Source: Vitis vinifera (lineage: Eukaryota > Streptophyta > Magnoliopsida > Vitales > Vitaceae). Taken from it: a stretch of 64,000 nucleotides of DNA. The DNA lies in assembly GCF_030704535.1 (NCBI RefSeq), contig NC_081823.1, positions 3,876,501 through 3,940,500 on the forward strand. The letters run 5' to 3'. The position numbers were made by a program, and so were the translations under genes. A model generated the notes under the pieces. The model was not told the DNA's origin. It was given only the letters and a program-made list of their open reading frames with translations, and did no database searches. The number at the start of each line of letters is the position of its first letter. Position 1 is the stretch's first letter. This document shows positions 11,552 through 23,000 of the stretch, piece by piece.

Positions 11552-12402
11552 GCCTGCTTATGTTTCTTTCTTCTCTCCTATTCTGTCAGATTCTGATTAG
11601 GTTTCAAAATTAGTGCAAATCACACACTCAACTGAAAAGAACTAAGAAGATTCTGCATTCTAAATCAGATTATCAGAATCCCCAAATATTACAGCATCTT
11701 ATCCACACTTCCTCTGTTCAAGGTAGTGAATTCTTTTAGAAAAACTTATCCCAAAATTCCAATCACTTGATTGCATTTTGAGATATGCTTGAAATGATCC
11801 CATTTTCCTCTGATGGCATTCAAATGAGTTCATCATCTACATCAACCCCCCCTTCAATACGAAAAGAGTATTTCAACTTTCATTCTTAGCTTTGGTGGGT
11901 AGCTGACATGCCATAACTCAAATTTACATGCAAGTATGCAACCCATCATCAAGTCTACAAGCAGAAGAAAAAAGAAAAAGGAAAAAGGAAAAAGGAAAAA
12001 AGAAAATTCCTACACTATGACTAAAAGCACTACAAGATTACTGTTGGGCGAAAGGGGAAGCAAACAGACCTTCCATTATTCAGAACAAACAAGGCATCAA
12101 CTAAGGGGAGGAAATTAAGAACACAGTTTGGAAAAGTAAAGGAGAGCATGGAAATTATGAGTAAAAAAAGACAAAATAAAAAATAAAAAAGAGGAAAATA
12201 CCTCCTTAAACCCAAGATCTGCAATTTAACTCTCTTGTTCTCGGTTCTTCAGAAATGGGGTTTCTCAGATGAACTCACAGAGATCCCAAGAGCAGAAAGA
12301 GAGAGAGACAGACTGACCATTTTGTGTCGTGGACTTAAAAGACTCTGCTTGACTTGGAATCTTTCTATCTACCTTTTCAATGAGAAGACGAAGACCAAAA
12401 AT

Positions 12403-12418
12403 AAACGACGCCGTTTTT
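12403..12418. promoter_or_regulatory. AAACGACGCCGTTT promoter palindrome, copy A
   Basis: AAACGACGCCGTTTTT, a near-perfect palindrome about 200 bp upstream of the inferred 5' UTR donor of the copy A gene. A second CGCACCGTTTT half-site follows at about 12436. The same motif stands before copy B and, on the other strand, before the candidate first exon at 48365. Its role here is inferred from its repeated promoter position. Confidence 0.4.
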
Positions 12419-12527
12419 ACAAATTTCTCCTCTAAACGCACCGTTTTGTTGCTAGGCGAAAACATGTTGGTTGGCTGCGAAACGGTCACTCGTTTCAAAC
12501 TCTTCAAAGTTCGGATTTAAATATTGG

Positions 12528-12780
12528 GGGCATGTTTGGAATGTTTTCAAAAATAGTCTCTGATGATTTTTTAAAACAAAATTCTATTGGCAGGGTAATG
12601 TTTTTTATTTTTTTAAAATAATTTTTTTCTGTACTATTTTATTTTCAATGATTCTTTACATAGAGATAATTATTGTTTTAAAACAACCCAAAAAATAAAT
12701 AAAAATAATTAAGACATATTCTTAAAAAAATCAAATGTTTAGAAAAAGTTCTCAAAAAAAATTATTTTTTTAATAAAAAC
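12528..12780. mobile_element. AT-rich MITE, right end missing (copy A)
   Basis: Begins GGGCATGTTTGGAATGTTTTC and is the same element as 16316-16660, but it is cut at 12780 by the tandem-duplication junction. No coding capacity. Confidence 0.6.
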
Positions 12781-13131
12781 AATAATTATTCTAAACAACA
12801 ACACAACACCATGAAGCAGTAGAAGCAATCGACATTTTCGCATGCATGTATATGAGTGTTCATGTGAGACGCATAAAGGTCAGTACTCTATAATCAAACT
12901 ATCAAGGCATTGAGAAAAAGAAAAACATGAGATTAGAGGAAGCAGACAAACAACTTCCTCAGTGATTCACTCGATAATTGTCCAACTCAAAATCTTCAGA
13001 GAAGATTACAAAGGGATAACACCTCAATGGAACCCAATAAACTGAAACTCATTGCCCATGGATAATACAGAAGCCATGTTTATTCTCACACTCCATGGAG
13101 TCGTCCTCATTGGTTGGTTTGAAGACTTCCT

Positions 13132-15348
13132 TTACTTGGTTACAATTAGCTTTGCTCTAGCATGGCCCTCCTGAATTCGGAACTGTTCCCCCAAGCCAAA
13201 ATGGGCCATTAGTAACCAAACAAAAGTAATAAGCTCTCCACCCTTGCTGAGCTGCTGGGCATGGGTATTTGCTCTGCAATGACTTGCAGCGTAAGACAAC
13301 AATTCCACCCAGACTTTGCTCATTATCATCCACCTCTTCGTTTTGTTCAATTTTCTGAGATCTTTTGCAAGCATACACGCATCAAACAAGACTGATTTGC
13401 TTCTATCTCCTTTAACTTCAATGGGTTTAACAACGGTATCTACTGAAAGTAGCTGTTCACAGTACTCTGATATCTGATCTTCCATTGATTTTGATTGTCC
13501 TATGTGAAGAAGCTTCTTAATTTGCTTGCAGAACTTCTTAAAACAGTTGGGTTCTTGTTGTCCTCTGCGAAAAAACTTCTTTGCTTCCGCACAGGTGTCT
13601 CGAAACCTAATTTGCCCGATACCTGCCACAGCAGACATCATTGTGGGCCTCATGACCAGAAGATATAACATGTATTCTGACAGGCAGATACACAACTGAC
13701 GATCACGATCATGATCAAGACGACGAAGTTCTTCTTCTTTTACATCATCAGGTTTTTCTTTTTCCTCTTGCTTATCTTTGTAATAGCAGAGGTCAGTAGC
13801 AATATGCCACATTAAAAGGCATTCATCGTATTCTTTCTCAACACTCCATAGAAGGGAGTGGCAAGCATTCTGTGACAGAATCCAATCGCCCCTTCCTGAA
13901 CATATCTCCTTGGCAATTCTTGACTTCTCTGCCCTTCTAGCCTTCTCCTCTGCACTTTTAGCCTTCTCCTCTAGCTGCTCTGAACTTTTAGCCTTCTCCT
14001 TTAGCTCTTCGAAGATGAATTCCTTTAGGTTTTCCTCGACAGTCACAGTTTTCTTGTACTGAATCTCATCCAGAAGATCCTTAAGTCCGAGAATGTCTGC
14101 TAATTTGTCGAACCATTTGAACCTTTCCCTCAGGCAGTAACGTATCAAACCATGCTGTGAGATAGAATTAGACCACCTTCTGTCCAAAAAAGATTTAGAT
14201 GTCTCCCATAGTTTGCAAAAAAAGAGTTTTTCACGTGCATAATAGATCCGTTCTTTTGCAGTAGAATTTTTCAGTAAAACTATAGTCCAGTCAGAGAAAA
14301 TGAGCTTGACGATAGCTATAACATCCAGGCTGATTGCACCAATAAGCAAAGCATAAGTAACACCTATGTCGAACTTGTGAATTTTGTGCTTATGATGAGA
14401 TGAAAAGAGCTGCAAGGCAACTGCTATGCATCCTGTGCAAATGAAACGGAGAAAGTAGCCAATCTTACGATTCACCACTACCATCTTGGTGTAGAGTGCA
14501 TCATACATGAAATTGAGCTCAACTTCTATCACTCGAAAAGCCTTTTCTGGCAACATTCCAAAGAAGAATTTTCGACTGTCATTGCGCTCTTGGAAGCTAA
14601 ACATGAGGTCAACAATGAGTCCCTTGAAAATTTTAAAAAACTTGTACCCACTTTCCATTTCTGAGATGTGATTAGGTCCAGTAGATGGTTCTTCTGGAAC
14701 TGAGGAAGCAGAAGTGCTGACTCTTTTCTCTGGTGCTATTATAATTTTTACCGGAACATGGGCCTCTTTCTTTGAGGAGTATTCCTCCATAAGTTGAGCA
14801 TAGTTTGGTCCAGCGTCTGGAGGTGGAAGCATAGACTCCTTGAAATTACCCAAGCAAGCTAGGTACAAAGCACGCGTCCGCTCAGCATATTTAATAGTTC
14901 CAGCAACCAACATGAGGATTGTCGGGATCCATAGGTCATTCGAGATCGACTCTAAGAAGACATAAGCTACAGCAATAAACTGGATGACAAGGCCCAGCAA
15001 ATGCCGAGGCCAAAGTTCATTATCTTCAAGAGCGAAAGCAGTGATATTATCCGGGCCACCAAGGTGTAGCAAAAGAAAAGGAGCCCAGAAAGCCAGAAGG
15101 TCGTCACTTTGAACTTGTTTGTCACCGTCCTTGTTGCCGTTGGCAATGAGGCCAACAGCAAAGGCAGCAACCCAGTCAGCAAGCAAGTATACTGACCAGA
15201 TAATGAAAGTCATAATGGCGTTTCCTGTTCGTTTTCGTGACGATGCACAGAAAATTAACAATATCTGGAAGAAAAGGCTAACAAGAACAGCACCACGGAG
15301 ATTCCATTTATTCCAAATCTCCTTGAGGTATTGGGGAAATATGTTCAT
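13132..15348 (-). CDS. DUF4220/DUF594 membrane protein, copy B (738 aa)
   Basis: Intronless 738-residue paralogue of the gene at 9350-11551 with the same order of parts: N-terminal DUF4220 membrane segments (LADW, LHLGGPD), a charged coiled-coil-like middle, and C-terminal DUF594 (VWVELLSYAASHC, LAHFGLGEQF). I count about 30 substitutions by eye. There is one extra residue in the CYYKDKQEEK segment and four extra in LDHDRDRQLC, which come from a repeated GATCAC/GATCAT track near 13700. Both copies are open over their full length, so both may be functional. Function is unknown for the family. Confidence 0.9.
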   Translation of the reverse strand: MNIFPQYLKEIWNKWNLRGAVLVSLFFQILLIFCASSRKRTGNAIMTFIIWSVYLLADWVAAFAVGLIANGNKDGDKQVQSDDLLAFWAPFLLLHLGGPDNITAFALEDNELWPRHLLGLVIQFIAVAYVFLESISNDLWIPTILMLVAGTIKYAERTRALYLACLGNFKESMLPPPDAGPNYAQLMEEYSSKKEAHVPVKIIIAPEKRVSTSASSVPEEPSTGPNHISEMESGYKFFKIFKGLIVDLMFSFQERNDSRKFFFGMLPEKAFRVIEVELNFMYDALYTKMVVVNRKIGYFLRFICTGCIAVALQLFSSHHKHKIHKFDIGVTYALLIGAISLDVIAIVKLIFSDWTIVLLKNSTAKERIYYAREKLFFCKLWETSKSFLDRRWSNSISQHGLIRYCLRERFKWFDKLADILGLKDLLDEIQYKKTVTVEENLKEFIFEELKEKAKSSEQLEEKAKSAEEKARRAEKSRIAKEICSGRGDWILSQNACHSLLWSVEKEYDECLLMWHIATDLCYYKDKQEEKEKPDDVKEEELRRLDHDRDRQLCICLSEYMLYLLVMRPTMMSAVAGIGQIRFRDTCAEAKKFFRRGQQEPNCFKKFCKQIKKLLHIGQSKSMEDQISEYCEQLLSVDTVVKPIEVKGDRSKSVLFDACMLAKDLRKLNKTKRWMIMSKVWVELLSYAASHCRANTHAQQLSKGGELITFVWLLMAHFGLGEQFRIQEGHARAKLIVTK

Positions 15349-16195
15349 GCCTGCTTATGTTTCTTTCTTCTCTCCTATTCTGTCAGATTCTGATTAGGTT
15401 TCACAATTAGTGCAAATCACACACTCAACTGAAAAGAAGTAAGAAGATTCTGCATGCTAAATCAGATTATCAGAATCCCCAAATATTACAGCATCTTATC
15501 CACACTTCCTCTGTTCAAGGTAGTTAATTCTTTTAGAAAAACTTATCCCAAAATTCCAATCACTTGATTGCATTTTGAGATATGCTTGAAATGATCCCAT
15601 TTTTCTTTGATGGCATTCAAAAGAGTTCATCATCTACATCAACCCCACCTTCAATACGAAAAGAGTATTTCAACTTTCATTCTTAGCTTTGGTGGGTAGC
15701 TGACATGCCATAACTCAAATTTACGTGCAAGTATGCAACCCATCATCAAGTCTACAAGCAGAAGAAAAAAGAAAAAGGAAAAAGGAAAAAGAAAAAAAGA
15801 AAATTCCTACACTATGACTAAAAGCACTACAAGATTACTGTTGGGCCAAAGGGGAAGCAAACAGACCTTCCATTATTCAGAACAAACAAGGCATCAGCTA
15901 AGGGGAGGAAATTAAGAACACAGTTTGGAAAAGTAAAGGAGAGCATGGAAATTATGAGTAAAAAAAGACAAAAAATAAAATAAAAAAGAGGAAAATACCT
16001 CCTTAAACCCAATATCTGCAATTGAACTCTCTTGTTCTCGGTTCTTCAGAAATGGGGTTTCTCAGATGAATTCACGGAGATCCCAAGAGCAGAAAGAGAG
16101 AGAGACAGACTGACCATTTTGTGTCTTGGACTTCAAAAGACTCCGCTTGACTAGAATCTTTCTACATTTTTAATGAGAAGACGAAAACCAAAACT

Positions 16196-16209
16196 AAACG
16201 ACGCCGTTT
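16196..16209. promoter_or_regulatory. AAACGACGCCGTTT promoter palindrome, copy B
   Basis: Perfect AAACGACGCCGTTT palindrome in the promoter of the copy B gene, followed by a CGCACCGTTTT half-site. It is the duplicated counterpart of 12403-12418. Confidence 0.4.
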
Positions 16210-16315
16210 CTACAAATTTCTCCTCTAAACGCACCGTTTTGTTGCTGAGAGAAAACATGTTGGTTGGCTGCCAAACGGTTACTCGTTTCAAACTCTTCAA
16301 CGTTCGGATTTAAAT

Positions 16316-16660
16316 ATTGGGCATGTTTGCAATGTTTTCTAAAATAGTCTCTGATGATTTTTTAAAACAAAATTCTATTGGCAGGGTAATGTTTTCAACC
16401 TATTTTTTATTTTTTTTAAATAATTTTTTTTCTGTACTATTTTATTTTCAATGATTCTTTACATAGAGATAATTATTGTTTTTAAGCAACCCAAAAAATA
16501 AATAAAAATAATTAAAATATGTTCTTAAAAAAAAATCAAATGTTTAGAAAAAGTTCTCAAAAAATTATTTTTTAATAAAAACTTATCAAATGTGTTTTCA
16601 ATTTTGGAAAACAATTAAAAAAAAAACAAAGAATTATTTTTCAAAACAGTTGTCAAATTT
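16316..16660. mobile_element. AT-rich MITE, complete copy
   Basis: About 345 bp, from GGGCATGTTTGCAATGTTTTC to AAAACAGTTGTCAAATTT. The ends are weakly inverted (GTTTGxxA...T.TCAAA.). It shares internal words (TAGTCTCTGATGATTTTTTAAAAC, AATTATTGTTTT) with the truncated copy at 12528-12780. Similar elements lie at 37352-37692, 56318-56665 and 59342-59700. Class is uncertain. Confidence 0.5.
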
Positions 16661-17258
16661 TTGACACAAAAACACAAAATCAAGCCTTTCAAGTCAAAAT
16701 CAAATACTCAATTTCAGGGCATTTCCTTTTACAGAGAAGAACAGAGAACATGATAGAAATTATAAACTTTTTCATCAAACTAATAAAATTTCAATTAATT
16801 TATATAATTTTTAATAAATCAAATACTCAAACCTGAAGCTTGCTTAATTTTTCATCATAGTAACAAAGTTTCAATCTCGTTTTTTTTTTTTTTTAATAAC
16901 ACAATTCTCCTTAGTAAACCACTAACGTCCGGGTTCTTTCTAGGCCCAGATCAAACAACATTTCTACAACTGCAAAGGTATAGTATATCTGAATCTCAAT
17001 CTGTCTCCGTTTCTTCTCTATATTAAAATCCTGGGCTTTCGACAGTGCTTAGAACATCTTCATACTACTGTGTATGATTCTGTGTTGATGATCCCATCAC
17101 CATAAACACAGGCATGAAAAATGGTTGAGGATCCACTCGATATCCGGAGTTTCCAGACAGAAATTATCATAACAAGATTCTGAGGCGAAGGCTGTACAGT
17201 AACCATAGAACACAAAAGGTGAATGCTAAGTGCAGAAAGGAATTGTAAACCAGGAATA
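16661..17258. other. 3' flank of the DGK gene
   Basis: Between the MITE and the DGK stop codon. It holds the 3' UTR of the minus-strand DGK gene and, at 17167-17225, the possible alternative terminal exon listed separately. Nothing else recognisable. Confidence 0.4.
17167..17225 (-). other. Possible alternative terminal exon of the DGK gene
   Basis: Directly downstream of the DGK stop there is a good acceptor: pyrimidine-rich TTCCTTTCTGCACTTAG before 17225. It is followed by an open 59-bp segment that reads, after two bases, FTFCVLWLLYSLRLRILL and a stop. This is a hydrophobic, Arg-containing amphipathic stretch. Plant DGK5-type genes are known for alternative splicing that swaps the C-terminus for a calmodulin-binding one. 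I could not identify the matching donor inside the last exon with certainty, so this is inference. Confidence 0.3.
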
Positions 17259-20035
17259 TTAAGGCATCAAGTGGTCGTCAGACATTCTGAATTTATCAGC
17301 CGCACCAAACTTTCTTGGCATGTCTGAGTCTTCTGTCTCTCTACTGTCTTCTTCTATGTCCCGGTGACTGACAAGTGAAGAGGACTCAGGGATACTTGTG
17401 GATCGGCAATGTGGAGTGGCAAGCACAGTTACTTGGCCAAGGTGAGAGATTTCTACAACCACAGGGTTATCATCCACTGGGAGGGGCTGTTTCCATGGTT
17501 CGCCATCAATTCTCATGAACACATGGTTAGCTGCACTATTGTGAAACTCGAAACGGATTCCCTTTACCTACACAAGACAGAAAATAATGATATTATAATG
17601 AGAGAGAGGGAGGGAGGTGGGGGTCTTGAGGTGAAATATTGATTTTGGTGCTTGTTCCTAAATTCCTAATAAGGCGATGAGAGCCCTATGCACACAGAAA
17701 ATAAGTAGGACAGCTTGTTATACTTTATCTTGCTGCAACAGATCAAATAATTTAATTGATATAAAGCGGTGCTCTCTGGAACTATGTGGTGGCTATTGAT
17801 TTCAATGATAAGAATATAGCACACTTCTCAGGCAGATGGTGACTTCTAACTAAGAGATTCTAGCTTGGCTAATGTGATGGGGTCAAAGGGGAGTTTTGAC
17901 TCAACTCCACTATCTCATCTCTCAGTTTTCTTCGCTATATCTTGTCAAACTGAATTTTTCTCATGAATGGAACAGCAATAGAGTAAAATCTAGTAGTTAT
18001 AAATTTATAGTAATAATAATAATAACTTGAAAGGTATTATGCAATTTGGGAAGAAAAAGATTTCCATTTCATATAATCAACAGCTACTCAGCCAAAACTT
18101 GTTCAATTGGAATAAAAAGCTATGATGTCTTAATGACACAAATTTTGTATAAATTTGGACCAAAAGAAACCCAAAAAGAGAATCGAATCATGATCAGTTT
18201 TACAATTAACCAGGTTGCTGCTTACCTGTGCGAGACGAGTTCCATGTCCCCTTGGAACATACAAACAAAGTCCATGCCAGGCATCTCTAAAACCAACAAC
18301 CTCAATAATGCCATCATCTACAAATAGAGGAGTGAAATCCCTCTGTAAAGACAATTTATCAAGAAATTTTAGTTAAAAAATTTGTTCATGAGAAATTGCT
18401 GGAAACCTAACTGCAGTTAAGGACAGCTTTTATATTCGGTTCAAATGTATAAGCAGATATGTAAAGAGACAAATCAGAACTAACATTATGCAAGGCCTTC
18501 CTACTTGGCATCCCCCAGGGATTGAGTCCACCAGAAAAACTGGGCAAATTGAGGCAAATAATCGACCGGATGCTGAATATCAGAAAGAATGTGTCAGTAC
18601 AATCAGCCATCAGTGTTAATTGAAATTGCCATAATTTCTCTAATTTACATACAAAAACAAGTAGGCATCCACATGTTGAAGCATTAGTCCTATTACGTAG
18701 GAAGATTCTAGTTCAAACTTAGGATCAAAGTACTCTGGCAAGACAACTAAGTCTAGAACTGCATCAACTAAAGTCCTATTTCGGCTAGCGTTTAACTTCT
18801 GTGTTTATCGGTAGTAGAACTAGTAGTAGTAATTACTACTGCAACTGAATTTTATATATGGAACTACTTTTTAAAAATGGTTTTATTAAGGTTAAGGACA
18901 ATTATGACATTTTTAAAATTTTCATAAAAGAAATCTACTTCACCTATCACATTTGAGAAAAAGCATGAATTTTTTTCCTTCACAACAACACGAATAAATC
19001 ACAGCAGAAGTGTGGTGCCCATGGTTGAGAATCATATCCAAACACTCTTAAAAATTACGTTTGACCTTCAAACATAGCTTTTAGCATTTGAGAAGCTCTT
19101 CCAAACAGGGCTTAAGGTCTCAGAGCCTAGTTTACTGAAAGTGATCAACTTGCACTAGTTACAATCATTTCTCAAAACAATCATCTAATATTTATAGTGA
19201 GCTGTAGCCTTACAGCCCATGAATTGCCCAAAATTCTTAAAACTCATATATTTGGAGTGCTCCTCAAAAATTATGCTTGCATTTTAACATTTTGTGTTCC
19301 CACTAATTGACACTTTGTTTGTTTATGGAAGTAACATCAATAGGGAGTGAGACAAGAATTTACTTCTCTTTTCTCTTCTTTGCTTTTTTCCTTTTCCTTT
19401 TTGGTAAGGAAGCAGCTCCATTGAAAAGAGAAAAGAAGTTTTGAGAAGGAACATTATAGTTGAAACTTTTTCTAATATTGTATAATCATAAAAGGGGAAA
19501 TGAAATCTGAAGCTCTTTTTATTTATTGCAATAACCATTTCATAAAAGTCTGCAACTTGAGAGATTTACTTGCATAAGAAGAAAAAAAAAAAAAAAGGAA
19601 AGAAGAAAACTCAGAGAACTAAAAATAGAGAAAATTGATGAAAGGAACAAAAATAAAAAGGCAAATCCTGTTCTGATAGTTGGCATCATATCTTTTGCTT
19701 CAAAATGAAGATATGAAAATGGGAAATACTGTGCAAGTTTACTTGATCTTCTTTTGAAGATCTTGATACACCTACAAACATCCAGCACCATCAGGTGCAT
19801 CAAAATCAGTGTCATCAAGAAGGTATTCATATGCCTTCTCTCTAGCCCAATGTTTGAATTCAAATATGATTTCACTCAGCCTTACCCATCCATCTCAACT
19901 TTGACTGCTCTAAAAAAGACAGACTAGTTGGAAAGTATACCAACTACCAATTCAGAAATTTTACCTAGATTAAGTTGCCCTTATATCATCTTAGGAAATC
20001 GGGCACTACAGATATGCAAACACTTAGACAAAAGG

Positions 20036-20076
<41 letters not shown>

Positions 20077-23000
20077 TGAAAGAGAGAAAACAAACACAAA
20101 CAAATAAACTGGGAAACTCTAAAATTTGGCCATTCATCTGCTTTCCCCTTTTCACCTGTTGCAATTTCCACAAGATACTGCAGGCCAAAAGGGAATTGAA
20201 TAGATGGATCTCAAGTATCAAGTATCATATGTGGCAGGGCCCCCAAAGGATTAACCATAGGAAACTCTTTTGAAGTCCAAATACATGTGTCAAAAATTCC
20301 ATGAAAAAGTAGAGCTACTCCAAAACATGTTTTCACCTAATCAGCAACTGATCTCAACTATTGAAAAGATCTGACATGTTTGACAAAATAAAGATTGAGA
20401 CAGACTATTGATTTACCTGCAAGGTATTGGGAGGTCTTCCCATTGACCTTGTTTTTTCATGATTCTGACCTTTGTTAGTTTTGCTATATTCCTGTAATTA
20501 AACCAAACAATTGTCACTGACAAACCATTGACAACATAGAACTTTAAATGATTACACAAGATATATGAATTTCTATGTGCAAAAGATCCATTCTTTATTT
20601 AAAAAAATCATGTTCATAACCTTTGTAGTTAGCTCGTATATGAGCAGCAAAAGCTATGTGGCAAAAGCTATAATAGCAACTCAGTCACACTATACATCCA
20701 TCCAATTTCTCCCAGAAGAACATAATTTCCTCTTTTTTTTTTTTTTACAAATCTGAGAATATGAACTAGTTATTAAGGAAATGAAGACAAGACTTGTAAT
20801 GACACAGATGAATGCCTAAACAAACAGAAGAAGAAAGTTGAGATGTCTTTTGAGGCCATTGGACAGTCTTATTTAGCATTTCCCAGCTACATGGAGAATG
20901 CTTCTGTAAAAACTAACCAAAACTAAGGGCCTGTTTGGTTGCTGTTTTTGAAAACTGTTCTGGAAAACAGTTTTTGAGAACAATTTTTAAGAACAGTTTT
21001 TGGTGTTTTTTAAAAAAAAATTGTGTTTGGGAACTGAATTTTGAAAAACAGTTTTTGTTCTCAAAAACAAAAAAACATGTTTGGTTGAGTTAATAAAAAA
21101 AAAAAATAGAACAAATATAACAAAAAATACGTTTGAAAGATGTTTTTTTTTTTCTAATTAATAAAATATTTTCTTCAAGTAATTTTATATTATAAATTTA
21201 TAAATAATTTTTAGATATATAGTTCATTTAAATTAAAAAAATTATTTATTTTATTAATTTAAAAATAAAAATATTTTTTTATTTAATTTTTAACTTTATT
21301 AAAAATTATAGCATATTTTATTAAGTTGAGATAAAATTGTTCTCATGATTTGTTAATTTTTTTTTTATCTCTTCTAATTCTAAAATTCAAAATGCCAACT
21401 CTTTCTTCACTCACTTCTCTCATCGGGCATCAAGAAGCCCTTTTCTGAAGTTGCCCTCCAACCGAGAGAATCCCTAAAAGGCCCTATTTTCCTCTGCCAC
21501 TCTCAATCCTCGCAGGTACTAATCTAATCATGTTATTATTATTATTATTTTTTTTGCAACCCCCGTTTGATTCCCAAGAAAATCCATCCCCCATTCGATT
21601 TCCGGGAAAATTCATCCTCGTTTGATTTCCGAGAAAATCCAAGCAAAAACCCTGCAACCCGTTTGATTCCCAAGAAAATCCATCCCCCATTTGATTTCCG
21701 GGAAAATTCATCCTCGTTTGATTTCCGAGAAAATCCAAGCAAAAACCCTGCAACCCGTTTGATTCCCAAGAAAATCCATCCCCCATTTGATTTCCGGGAA
21801 AATTCATCCTCGTTTGATTTCCGAGAAAATCCAAGCAAAAACCCCAAGGAAAACCAAAAAAATGGATTTTCTTTTGCTCCCTACGTTTTCTGGATCTGTT
21901 TTAGGGTCTCTTTGCTATTGTGCCATTGGATTTAAATTTCACGAACCTTGAATCAAAACTGAGAAATGGGAAAAATCAAGAAGAGGCGAGCGACTGTGCT
22001 GGAGATGAAAACGGGAAGAAAAAAAAAACACGGGAAACAGATTGTTTTTTTTGGTTTAATTTTGTTCTTTGAACAGTAAAAAAACGGGGAAAACAACATT
22101 TTGTTGTTCTCTAAACAGTGTCATTTTGAGAACACGGGGAACAACAAAAACAAAAATGACTCTCTCAACCAAACGAGTTTTTGGTGTTTTTTGTTTTCAA
22201 GAACAGAAAACAGTTCTTGAAAACATTAAACAAACAGGCCCTAAGTCTCACAAACTTCATAGTTAAATATCTCCATATTAGGAAACTTTTGCCCTTAATG
22301 AATTTTATACTATATGATTAATCCCAATGCTTGATCACATATATCAAATAATCATTAACATCAAGCATTCAGGAATATCCTTCTTAAAATGACCTGGATT
22401 AGGAAAAAGAAAAGGAAAAATGAGACCAGTTCAGTACTTGGATAGAATTTTCTCAGCCAGCTGCAGAAACACTTACCAAGAAGAAGGATAAAGCAGAGAA
22501 GTGCAAAACAATCCTTCTTTACATGCAAGCTTTGCATAAATGCTCTGGCTCAAAATAAATAATAAAAAATAAAGAACAGTATTAAGCAAAGGGAGGGATT
22601 CATAGCATAAAGACAAATTACATGCAGCTCACAACATGTTGAAATCCTCTATTTTGACAAACAGAACTAGCATAACATAATATAAGCACAATAAATTACA
22701 ACTAGTATCATAAACAAAACTTCATTTCAGTGTAGCCATATTGATCCAAAAATTCTGATGACATCATAGTAGGCTTGACCAAACTCTGCAAGTTACAGAC
22801 CCACTCACATACTTCATTTTCACAAGATATCTACCGGATGTTCATCTCAAAAAGGTAACAAGTTCCATTAGTTGCTATTCAGTAGAACACTCTACAAATG
22901 AATAAATTAACCTTGAAGGTTTGAAAATTTCGTATTATAATACTACAAATAATCTGAATAAGATTACTGTTGAAGATGAATGATTATTGGACTTGATCAA

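Larger units (their letters stand above)
8796..12780. repeat. Copy A of a 4-kb direct tandem duplication
   Basis: Runs from TCTAAACAACACAACACCATG to AATAAAAAC at 12780 and matches copy B (12790-16582) almost base for base, including the 5' leader, the promoter and the 3' flank. Copy A has about 190 bp (roughly 9103-9287) that copy B lacks; the segment is flanked by the short direct repeat ATAC. The right end of copy A stops inside an AT-rich MITE that is complete only in copy B. Confidence 0.9.
12790..16582. repeat. Copy B of the 4-kb direct tandem duplication
   Basis: Begins TCTAAACAACAACACAACACC right after a 10-bp filler (AATAATTATT) at the junction and ends at AATAAAAAC. It carries a whole second DUF4220 gene with its leader and promoter. 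Most differences from copy A are single bases. Confidence 0.9.

Noticed and set aside
9720-11600. Plus-strand frames of 65-95 aa across the DUF4220 genes
   Set aside because: Antisense shadows, duplicated together with the genes.
21565-21846. CRISPR-like array
   Set aside because: Units are contiguous 96-bp tandem copies without unique spacers, in a plant transposon.
21484-21935. Open frames of 100-122 aa made of repeated FDFRENP-like peptides
   Set aside because: They arise because the minisatellite period is 96 bp; they overlap on both strands and have no promoter or family match.
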